Source of the DNA: Epiperipatus broadwayi
Taxonomy: Eukaryota; Onychophora; Udeonychophora; Euonychophora; Peripatidae
Assembly: GCA_028023455.1 (NCBI GenBank)
Contig: JAQFVV010000001.1
Location: forward strand, 21,442,901 to 21,506,900
Reading direction: 5' to 3'
DNA length: 64,000 bases
In this document: piece by piece, positions 41,116 through 50,302 of the stretch
Layout: every line of letters starts with the position of its first letter
Numbering within the stretch: position 1 is the first letter of the stretch
Made by a program: the position numbers and the translations under genes
The notes under the pieces: model-generated
What the model was told of the DNA's origin: nothing
Seen by the model: only the letters and a program-made list of their open reading frames with translations
The model's database searches: none

Positions 41116-41754
41116 GATTAAAAATTAAAATGATATAATATTCATCAATGATTATTATTACCTTAATTTCAGAAAAGAAAAAAAAATAAACAAAACATTA
41201 ACTGTGATTATAGAAACCATGTATGTCATGAATAAGATTTCTGGTAAATATATTAGATAAGATGTTTATTTATTAAACATCTTGTGATGCTATTTTTCTT
41301 TATTTTTCTGCATTTATTTTTTTAGAAGGCCTAAATATCTTGCTTAACTTTAATTTTCTATTTAATTTTATATTGCACCTTTTTGGAGAGTATCTCCTTT
41401 CACAAAACTATATTTAAATTAACCATAAAGGCTTATTTAGATAATCTGCTCATTTTGTCTGCTTTACACAGATAATAAAATTATAGATTCAATATTATCC
41501 CATCCAGAAAAATAAATGACAAGATCGACCTTCAGAATATTACAGAAAATTCTTATATTTTATTTTCAGTTTATTTCTTTTATTCACTTAACACTTCCAT
41601 ATTATATCAAAACAGCATCATATATAACTATATAAACTATTTCACCATGGCAAAATAATTTAGTTAAAATGATGTTATTATTATGATAAAATATTTTTTT
41701 AATTAAATGTTTTGATATATTAAGAGTATTTCTACATGAAGACCTCCCAACATA

Positions 41755-42013
41755 TTTAAACTATACAGAAGCAAAACTACCTATACAGTAGTGCCACTCA
41801 GCACAAGCCATATTAATCAATGAATGCAAAAAGGTTTGTGCAAAAAATCTTCACTTAGTGCTTACTTATCCAATATCCACAGACTAGATTCTATCTTGTG
41901 GCTCTCATCAATGAGAATTCTTAGATCTGAGAATTATATGGAGAGTTTTGCCTCTATGTAAACAGTTTGTGTAAGCATAAAAAATGATGATCATGGGATA
42001 TTTAATGGTTTAA
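41755..42013. repeat. Hammerhead-foldback family, old copy
   Basis: Carries the family landmarks in order: GCAAAACTACC, CAGTAGTGCCAC, TAATCAATGAATGC, CCAATATCCACAGACTAG, then ATGGAGAGTTTTGCCT and ATGATCATGGGATATTTAATGG. On the minus strand the ribozyme-like core is degenerate (TTGATGA in place of CTGATGA; GAATC in place of GAAAC). Considerably diverged from the other copies. Confidence 0.7.
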
Positions 42014-42899
42014 TATTTAAACTAATCTATATTCTGAAGGGGATAACAGTTTAAGTCAAAGGTACTAAATATTTTTTTCATAACCGGCCCTTATGATAGC
42101 TGCATTTTTTTTAACCCAAAATTATTATATGTTGTATTTCATTCTTTGAATGGTTATTAAAAATAGGATATTAGCATATAGTAAATCAAGAATCCAAGAA
42201 GATTAAATTTTTGAATTTTATTTCAATAACTTCAAATTAAAAATTTCATTATAAAAGCTTATATCATATTTGCATCATGAAATTAAATATGTAATTTAAC
42301 AAAGACATTTCTCAGAAAAATAAAAAATAGATTTGAAACTAAAATATATAGATATCTGTTTAACACTGGCTTTCATTTCAAATTCTTTATATTTTCCCCA
42401 GAATCATGTATTAATTGAATAAATGAATAAAATCTATAAACCATCATCTATTTTTTAAACATTATCACACACATTTTTAATTATCTGATATAAACTCTGT
42501 GTTTCAACTATTTCATGGTCCTTTTTTTTAATATTTTCTGATAACACAAATTATAACTATAGTATTTCTTAATTCTCTAAGTAACAATCAAGTCTCCTAA
42601 AAAAACATATATTTAATAAAACATTTAAAATAATTTTGTGTACAATTTAGAATTTTATGATAATAATTATAACAATAGAAGTATCTAAATTAAGTGGAAT
42701 AATTTCATGATTTCATATATTTTTTTAAAGTTGCAATAGTTTTGAAGTTATTATAAAAAAATATTTTAATTTTTTTTTCAAAATTCCTATCTAGATACAC
42801 AGACTTGCCATTCGATAATTACAAAGAGTTGTTTTATTTTAAACAAGCTAAATTTTGTATCAAAATATAAATAAGTCAGTAGAATAAATATACTAAACA
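42014..42899. other. AT-rich DNA, nothing recognised
   Basis: No features are supported between two foldback copies. Confidence 0.4.
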
Positions 42900-43190
42900 T
42901 CACATGATCACCATCTCTATACTAGCACATAATTTGTTGCAAACAAAGGCAAAACTCTCCATACAGTAGTGCCACCCTGTGCCAAACAGAGTAATCAATG
43001 GATGCCAGAAGGCTTGTACATAAAATCCCTATCTAGTGCCTACTCATCCACAAGCCAGAAACTAGTCTGGGGATATTGGATGAGTAGGCACTAGATAGGG
43101 ATTTTATGTACAAGCCTTCTGGCATCCATTGATTACTCTGTTTGGCACAGGGTGGCACTACTGTATGGAGAGTTTTGCCTTTGTTAGAAT
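42900..43190. repeat. Hammerhead-foldback family: perfect 108-bp palindrome
   Basis: The left arm 42942-43049 and right arm 43078-43185 are exact reverse complements over 108 bp, around a 28-nt spacer. The spacer holds only the 3' half of the hammerhead-like motif (GCCAGAAACTAGTCTGG); the CTGATGA half is absent. The left flank CATCACATGATCACCATCTC is a family end motif also found at 57.6 and 58.0 kb. Exact identity of the arms implies very recent formation or gene conversion. Confidence 0.9.
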
Positions 43191-45376
43191 AAATATATCA
43201 TCAAAGGTCTTCTGAATTTTTTAATCATTATTCAAAAATGCTCAAAATAATTTATCTTGACAAATTATCATCATTTGTATATAAAAAAAATATCATTTAT
43301 GGATTTACTAGAATTATTATACTATTTTTCTGTTTCATGTCACTTCCAACATTTCAAAATATATATAATAACCACATTCAGAAGATGATTATATCTTCTT
43401 TGTAGTTTTAATACAAGTTTTCTTAAGTCTTTTTATTGAACACGATTATGATACATTTCTCTTTAAATTCCTGCTTTATTTTTTTTTATTTATAAAACTT
43501 CATATTAATTTTATTATTTATCCAGTTAATGAATCCACATTTTCAAAGTAATACAATCATTGTTAAAAAAAAACAAGATTTTCTAGTTATTTATATCCAT
43601 AATTCATTCCTTAAAATAATTTCACACTCTCCAACATAATCAATTTGAAAATCCAAATTGACAATATATTTAATGAGTATTTAAACTTAGAATAAAAAGC
43701 AGTTGCTAATAATAAAAAATAATAAACAATATATTTTCAAACAATTAATTGGTGATATGACATATTTTTAATATCACTATCATATTATAATATCTTCAAG
43801 TATTCTATACTATTATTTATTCAATAATCTGAATCTAAAAATATTTTTGCACGGTTGACATTTTTAATTTTAACATTGGCATTGAAGTCCCTTTACTACG
43901 ATTTTTTTTATAACGTCAAAAATAATCATGATTATCAATCTATATGTTGTGCAACAATTCAATGACAGCAAAGGGGAAAAACTAAATCTTCATTATCCAA
44001 CCTTCGTAATCCAACGTTATCTAGCATTAGTATTTTTTTTTTGTTTCTTTGTAAAAGAATGCTGAATATGCTTTTGATCCTGTCGTGAGTTATTTAAAGC
44101 TCTTCCCTTACTCTTTCTCTTATATAGTATATATACTGTGTATACGCTCACTGAGGTAGGTTTAATCTTTTCTAATGATAAATGACGACAGATTTAAAAT
44201 AATAATAAAAAACAGGAAAAAAAAATAGAAAAGTAAAACACAATCTCAAAGATTCATTGAAAAATGTTGCCTTAGGGATTAAAATTCTTTAAAATGTTTT
44301 AATGCATTTTTCTGCTTTTCTTTATTGCATCAAAATCCACTTATAAACAATCTTTCAGCTGTTCATATTTATCAAAGAGTTTTATATACCCAGATTGCGA
44401 ATGTTTCTTGTAGGCTTAATTTATTTTCTTACTTGAATTTTAAACTATTTAAATTATTTAAGAAAGTACAGCAATATATTGCACATTTATTTTATTTAGA
44501 ATTATTATCTTTAATACTTTTTTAAAAGAATTTGATTTTAATTCCTAAGCTTTATTATATATATATATACACACACACACATAAAATTATCTTTCAATAT
44601 ATACATAAATAATTGTTAATTATTGCTTTATTAGGTAATAATAATAATGATCAAATGTTTAATACTCCAAAGATCAGATGATGATCAAGCATCAAAATAG
44701 CCTGGAATTTATTAAAACAAAAAATCCAAGATTATACATTATTATATTAGATATTTTTTTAAATCTTAGATATGCATTATGGATTAAACAAGTTTAATAA
44801 AAAAAAATGTAAGTTTTTTTTTTATCTAAGATTTCATATTCAATAATCGAAGTTAAATATTAATGTGATAAATGAATGACTATTTACTTTGGAATATAAT
44901 AAAGAAGAACTCTATGCATATTCCAAATTTGACACTTTGGTTAAATTATTTAGAATACTTCATTATTTATAGTTTATAGATAAAGTTAGTTTGTGTTTAA
45001 TTTGCTCAAATCTGATTTATGCTTTTATTAGAACTAGAATTTATATGTGTATATTAATAACTATTTCAACTTTGATATCTCTTCTGCTTATTCTTAGATA
45101 TATTTAAACTAAATATAAAATTTATATTTAAAAAACATATTTTTATCATAATAAAGAATAATAATCATTTATGTATTTATTGAAGTATGGTTTGTGGAAT
45201 AAGTATTTGCAAAAAATATGGCATTAATAAATTAAATTTATTTAATGTACATTAATAAATATGAATTAATGGTATACATTTGGGCAAACTTGGCTTAAAT
45301 GAAAAAATCTGGTTGAATAAAAATGCTTCTTAGAAACTTTGTATTCTTTTTCTAATATGTACAACTATATATTTGA
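43191..45376. other. AT-rich DNA, nothing recognised
   Basis: A (TA)n(CA)n tract at about 44554-44581 is the only structure noted. Open frames have no motifs. Confidence 0.4.
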
Positions 45377-45615
45377 AGCCAATAAACATCACATGACCAC
45401 CACCTCTTATGATTGTGTATAACTTTTTAAACAGGAAAAACTCACTATATATTCCAAGGCTCCTCACTGACGAAGGCCATAAGCCAGAAACTAGTCTGGG
45501 GATATTGGATGAGTAGGCACTAGATGTGGATTTTATGCACAAGCCTTCTGGAATCCATTTATTACTCTAGTTTGCTGTGTGTGGCAATATATATAGTGAG
45601 TTTTGCCTGTTTTAT
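45377..45615 (+). repeat. Hammerhead-foldback family copy, plus orientation
   Basis: Begins near the family end motif (CATCACATGACCACCACCTC at 45389) and includes a plus-strand ribozyme-like motif, GGATGAGTAGGCACTAGA, CAAGCCTTCTGGAATCC, and a terminal GTGAGTTTTGCCTGTTTT. The inverted terminal part reads AAACAGGAAAAACTCACTATATA at the left (from 45430) and TATATAGTGAGTTTTGCCTGTTT at the right. It belongs to a slightly different subfamily from the 57-58 kb copies and resembles the 60-kb copy. Confidence 0.8.
45461..45502 (+). ncRNA. Hammerhead ribozyme-like motif (type I)
   Basis: Stem I 3' strand TCCTCA (45461-45466), core CTGACGA (45467-45473), an unpaired A, stem II GGC-CATAA-GCC, an unpaired A, GAAA with C-TA-G as a minimal stem III, cleavage triplet GUC (45494-45496), then stem I 5' strand TGGGGA (45497-45502). 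Stem I pairs over six positions with one G-U. All invariant core residues of the known hammerhead are present. The A-A mismatch next to stem II is atypical and could reduce activity. Confidence 0.55.
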
Positions 45616-46214
45616 ATATTTGAAGTGCATGAGTATGCATTAGCTATAATTTCTAATATACATGTATAAAATTTATAAAATATTTATTTCTATATAAATA
45701 TTTTGCTTCTTATTTCATTAAATTATTAACAATTAATTTTAAATAAGTTTGACCAAAACCAATTCCAAAAGCAAAAAGTGAGAGAAACAAGTGATAAAAC
45801 ATAAATGAGATTTGTGATGTCATAACCCATTCTTAAATCATAATTACATACTCATATATGACACATTAGTTGCTCATTATATAATATTTGAGATATTTCA
45901 CTATCTGCTTATAACTTAAAATAATCTAATTAATATTAAATATAAGCTTTTACCAGCTCAAATATTGATAAAATAATGTGGCAGTACTGAAAACTCTCAG
46001 CAAGCTATAGTAAAGTAATTGTCAGTAAATGCAAAATATAGAATGAGTCCATTTATCCTTTAGCTTTGATCATATATATATCAAAATACAGTACAATTTA
46101 TATAAATTATATTCTTTTAGAAGTACTTTCGACTATACACTTAGTAGTCTTTATCAACTATATAACGTTGAATAATCAAAACGAGACAACCCTTAACAAT
46201 ACCCATAGTTCAAT

Positions 46215-46718
46215 TCAGATTTCCCACAATTCTGTTATCTTAACATTTGATGACTGGCGATTCATTAACATTTGACAATTTCTTAAAATCAACATAGCCT
46301 CTTTTATTTTACGTTTATTATGACAACGTTCAATTTGAATAATTTTCATATTTTTATAATCAAATTTAAATCCATATTGACAAGATTTATTATGATCAAA
46401 TATAACAGATGATGAAGGTTTATTTACATCTGTTCCATATTGATTCTCTTTTTGAATTCTATTATATAAAAGCATATGTTCTTTTATTCTCTTCTCAAAT
46501 GTACACTTAGATTCACCAATGTATTGTACGCCGCATCCACATATCAATCTATATATAATAGAATTTTGATTAAACTTTGAATTTTGAATTTTAGAATTAT
46601 TAAGCAATCTATTTATGTTATTTGTAGAGAAAAAAGCAATATGACACAAACCATTATAAATTTTCCTAATAAACTTGACCTGCTCATCTGATATAAATGG
46701 CATTGAAATCCATTTCAT
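46215..46718 (-). CDS. PLE GIY-YIG endonuclease domain ORF (left arm)
   Basis: A 167-residue open frame identical to the right-arm ORF except for two residues near the C-terminus (Cys for Arg at 148, Arg for His at 153). It carries the same GIY-YIG signature, with YIG at 66-68 and the RIKEH segment at 77-81. It points outward from the palindrome centre, as does the other copy. It lacks the reverse transcriptase normally upstream in Penelope proteins, so it is a fragment and unlikely to be expressed as a functional protein. Two intact frames in mirror image indicate that the palindrome formed very recently. Confidence 0.75.
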   Translation of the reverse strand: MKWISMPFISDEQVKFIRKIYNGLCHIAFFSTNNINRLLNNSKIQNSKFNQNSIIYRLICGCGVQYIGESKCTFEKRIKEHMLLYNRIQKENQYGTDVNKPSSSVIFDHNKSCQYGFKFDYKNMKIIQIERCHNKRKIKEAMLILRNCQMLMNRQSSNVKITELWEI

Positions 46719-46843
46719 TTTGATATTTTTATTTTTAATTTTATTATAGTGTTGATTTCTTTTAAATCCTTTAATAAAAAAATATTATTAAAGGATTTAA
46801 AAGAAATCAACACTATAATAAAATTAAAAATAAAAATATCAAA

Positions 46844-47347
46844 ATGAAATGGATTTCAATGCCATTTATATCAGATGAGCAGGTCAAGTTTATTAGGAAA
46901 ATTTATAATGGTTTGTGTCATATTGCTTTTTTCTCTACAAATAACATAAATAGATTGCTTAATAATTCTAAAATTCAAAATTCAAAGTTTAATCAAAATT
47001 CTATTATATATAGATTGATATGTGGATGCGGCGTACAATACATTGGTGAATCTAAGTGTACATTTGAGAAGAGAATAAAAGAACATATGCTTTTATATAA
47101 TAGAATTCAAAAAGAGAATCAATATGGAACAGATGTAAATAAACCTTCATCATCTGTTATATTTGATCATAATAAATCTTGTCAATATGGATTTAAATTT
47201 GATTATAAAAATATGAAAATTATTCAAATTGAACGTTGTCATAATAAACGTAAAATAAAAGAAGCTATGTTGATTTTAAGAAATCGTCAAATGTTAATGA
47301 ATCACCAGTCATCAAATGTTAAGATAACAGAATTGTGGGAAATCTGA
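46844..47347 (+). CDS. PLE GIY-YIG endonuclease domain ORF (right arm)
   Basis: A 167-residue frame beginning MKWISMPFISDEQVKFIRKI. In full PLE proteins this segment follows the reverse transcriptase and supplies the nicking endonuclease. Visible motifs: IIYRL at 54-58 (the GIY position), Cys 60 and 62, YIGES at 66-70 (YIG), catalytic-type Arg 77 in RIKEH, His 81, and Glu 140 in KIKEAML, a candidate metal-binding Glu. Translation in the same frame upstream of the ATG (KDLKEIN and beyond) stays open to the palindrome centre, so the Met at 46844 is internal to the original protein. It is therefore a C-terminal fragment. Family assignment is firm; function in this truncated form is doubtful. Confidence 0.8.
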   Translation: MKWISMPFISDEQVKFIRKIYNGLCHIAFFSTNNINRLLNNSKIQNSKFNQNSIIYRLICGCGVQYIGESKCTFEKRIKEHMLLYNRIQKENQYGTDVNKPSSSVIFDHNKSCQYGFKFDYKNMKIIQIERCHNKRKIKEAMLILRNRQMLMNHQSSNVKITELWEI

Positions 47348-47400
47348 ATTGAACTATGGGTATTGTTAAGGGTTGTCTCGTTTTGATTATTCAACGTTAT

Positions 47401-47447
47401 ATAGTTGATAAAGACTACTAAGTGTATAGTCGAAAGTACTTCTAAAA
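47401..47447 (+). ncRNA. Degenerate hammerhead-like motif in PLE 3' UTR
   Basis: TTGATAA (47405-47411, in place of CTGATGA) is followed by an extra A, a 5-bp stem GACTA/TAGTC, then GAAAG-TA-CTT (47432-47441), which gives the minimal stem III and a CUU triplet. Stem I pairs for only three positions. Two core residues differ (C3 and the catalytic G8), so activity is not expected. The same motif occurs mirrored in the left arm. The layout matches the foldback motif, including the extra A before stem II. Confidence 0.3.
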
Positions 47448-48300
47448 GAATATAATTTATATAAATTGTACTGTATTTTGATATATATATTGATTTGTAT
47501 ATTACATATATTGTGAAACGAATACAGATATCAAACTTTATTTATTATATATATATATATATAAGCATAACATGTACTCATGTACTTACATGCAGAGCTT
47601 GACATATATACTAACATAATTTCCAGACAAGTATAAGATTATCTGAAATTACTACAACTAATCAGACAGAAAGGCTGAATCTTATATTTAACAATCTCTT
47701 AATATTAAATTAATCTTCAGTTAATAGATGTAAATATAACACTTTACTAGTTTGAATATTGATCAAATAATGTAGACGTATTGAAAATATTTACCAGGCT
47801 AGTTGCAAACTAACTATCAATAAATTAGAATGAGCCACCTACACTTGAGCTTTGATCATGTATAAACATACCATTTACTGACATATTTACATGCAGCGCA
47901 TGATTTACATATGATCAAAGCTAAAGTGTAGGTGGATCATTCTACCTTTTATGTTTATTGTCAGTTGGTTGACATATAACTCACTAGGGATTTCAGTACT
48001 TTCACATTATTTCATCAATATTTGAGTTAGTAAATGGTTGTATTTACATCTATTAACTGCAAATTAATATTAAGTGATTGTTAAATCCCTCTGATTATTT
48101 ACAGCGATTTCAGAGTAGCTTATAGGTGCCTTGAAACTATGTTAGTATATATATATATAAGTCACACTCTGCATGTAAGTATGTCAGTAACTGGTATGCT
48201 TACATATGATCAAAGTTAAAGTATAGATGGCTCTTTCTAAATTTACTCACAATTAGTTAACATATAGCTCACTAGGATTTTCAGTACTAATTAATGTTTA

Positions 48301-48960
48301 ATGCAGAACATTTTTCACATTGCCCAGTATCAAACTAAATTCTGAAACAGATAAAAATGAATCACTTTTCATAAATGTTTAAATACATAAAAAAAAAACA
48401 CCAATATTAACAACATGTGAAATTTAAATTAACTAAAATGTTATTTGAGCTCCATTCAAAATAGTTAAAAGTTAGAATGTCCAAAAATAGAACAGTTAAT
48501 CACTTATTTTCAATAGCTTTTCAAATCTTACTAATACAATATATTAAATAAAAAAATAAACATTCACATCTTTAGACTGAAATTCCAAATAAAACAAATA
48601 TTCACCAATCAATGTTAATGGTTTTTAAATCCAATACAACTTTTTAGTCCTACTTAAACTATGAAACAGATTTAAAAATCACTTCTGAAGTCGAAATTCT
48701 TAAATAGACATCTAGAATAAACAATAACAAAAAGTATAAAATTTAAATCAGTTTGAGATGTTATGATAGATTTATTCTAATTGGCTTAAATTTAAATGTG
48801 CAAAATAAAGCAAACAATTCCTCAAATATTGCTTGATTTTTTCATAGGCTTACTTATATGCTACCCATAGCATATTTCATCATCCCTACTTTAATTATCT
48901 ACTAGTAATCCAATTTATACCAGATGGTATACCACTGCAATATATTCATTCCAGATTTCA
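48301..48960. other. AT-rich DNA, nothing recognised
   Basis: No coding or repeat signal is supported between the palindromic array and the (TA)n hairpin. Confidence 0.4.
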
Positions 48961-48973
48961 GGATTCAAACAAA

Positions 48974-49055
<82 letters not shown>

Positions 49056-49062
49056 TGAATCC
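48961..49062. repeat. (TA)n tract inside a perfect inverted repeat
   Basis: GGATTCAAACAAAT (48961-48974) and ATTTGTTTGAATCC (49049-49062) are exact reverse complements and bracket about 75 bp of alternating TA. The whole 102 bp is therefore self-complementary and could extrude as a cruciform. It abuts the 5' end of the RTE at about 49070. Confidence 0.9.
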
Positions 49063-49351
49063 ATATATATATTAACTGCTATTAACTGAAAGGAGACCCT
49101 TTGATTCCTCTTGGAGGCCTTAAAGGAACCGAGCAGGGCAAATTCCTAATGTCCACTCCATACGTTCTTGTCGTTGCAGCTGTTATTATTATATGTTTAT
49201 TCATATAGTATACGAACATGGATGGGCTGCTCACCAACACGCATTAGCCAGCGTGGTGAGTTTATTGGCTTTTTACCTCTGAGTTTAAGATCAAGAAACA
49301 CCATGGTCTTTCTTCTCAGTGCCTGATAAGGCAGAATGAATGTTTGTGTAA

Positions 49352-50302
49352 ATGATAAAGATTTTTCCCAATTATACAATTATGACAGACAAAAATAAAG
49401 CATGGCCCTTAATCCCAGGAGGCTGTAAAGTCACCAACCAAGGCAGCGGTTGGTGGCCGAAGGCGGAGGGTGCTAAGAATATCCTGGAGGCGGACCCAGG
49501 CTGCCATTTGATGATGACTTTTTATTTAGGTACTTACAACTGCAGATCACTTTCAAGTGAAGGAAGATTGCAAGAATTAGAAGAAGAACTCTCTTATATT
49601 AAATGGGATATTATTGGACTTTGTGAAGTTAGAAGAAAAGGTGAAGAGACAATTGATTTAGAAAGTGGACATATGCTCTATTATAAAGGCACAAATATTG
49701 GAAATACAAGTGGAGTAGGATTCATTATAAATAAAAAGTGGAAGAACAATATTGTGGAGATTGATGGTGTATCAGACAGAGTGGCAAGATTAGTTATACA
49801 ACTTAATAGCAGATATCAAATGCAGATAATTCAGGTTTATGCCCCAACAAGTTCTCACAGTGATGAAGTAGTAGAAGATTTTTATATGGATGTACAAAAG
49901 GCTTTTGATCAGAGTAAACAACATTTTAAAATTGTTATGGGAGATTTTAATGCTAGAATTGGTAAACAAATGAAAGATGAAAGTGTTGTAGGTAATTTTG
50001 GTTATGGTAATAGAAATGAGAGAGGACATAGACTTGTGGAGTTTGCAGAGAAGGAAAAACTTTATATTATGAATTCTTTTTTTGAGAAAAATGTTAGAAG
50101 GAAATGGACATGGAAGCATCCAAATGAAGGTACAGCAGAATTGGATTATATTTTGACTAACAGAAAATTCATATTTCAAGATTGTAATGTTCTTAATAAA
50201 TTTAACACAGGAAGTGATCATCGATTAGTAAGGGGTAAGATACATGTTAATGTAAAACTAGAGAGACAAAAATTATTAAGAAAAAACTATATTTACAGTT
50301 GA
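49352..50302 (+). pseudogene. RTE endonuclease domain (N-terminal part of broken ORF)
   Basis: Apurinic-type endonuclease that would nick target DNA. The open frame begins at 49352, but the conserved domain starts about residue 55; the ATGATG at 49511 may be the true start. Catalytic residues appear intact: Asn 63 (TYNCRSL), Glu 92 (LCEVRR), Tyr 163 (QVYAPT), Asp 198 and Asn 200 (MGDFNARIG), Asp 265 (ELDYIL), Asp 289 and His 290 (SDHRLV). The frame is lost at about 50281-50286 in an A run; one fewer A would join it to the RT frame (TIFTVDIPNLQK onward). That frameshift ends this part at 50302. Otherwise no domain lesion was seen. Confidence 0.85.

Larger units (their letters stand above)
46074..47563. 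mobile_element. Penelope-like element, head-to-head palindromic insertion
   Basis: Arms 46076-46778 and 46788-47490 are inverted copies of about 703 bp with only two substitutions noticed, around a 9-nt spacer. Each arm contains the C-terminal GIY-YIG part of a Penelope ORF and its 3' UTR; the RT part is missing. The right side extends about 70 bp further (CGAATACAGATATCAAAC), giving the fuller 3' end. Removing the insert restores a continuous unit of the surrounding 295-bp repeat. PLEs are known to form 5'-truncated, inverted or partially tandem copies, so this shape fits the family. Confidence 0.85.
45935..48300. repeat. Palindromic array of a ~295-bp repeat, interrupted by a PLE
   Basis: The landmark CTTTGATC recurs at 46064 and 47850 and, inverted (GATCAAAG), at 47913 and 48208. 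On the right arm the spacing is 295 bp; on the left it is about 296 bp once the PLE insertion (about 46074-47563) is removed. Other shared blocks are CTTACATGCAGAG and its reverse complement, AATTTCAGAT/ATTTCAGAG, GTTAATAGATGTAAATA and TAGGTGGCTC-like blocks. Two direct units lead to a symmetry centre near 47885, after which two units run in the opposite direction. Divergence between units shows that the array is older than the PLE. Confidence 0.75.

Noticed and set aside
49197-49379. Minus-strand 60-residue frame in the RTE leader
   Set aside because: Antisense shadow within the conserved RTE 5' region. The minus-strand frames at 49790-50221, 50360-50758 and 51995-52370 are likewise shadows.
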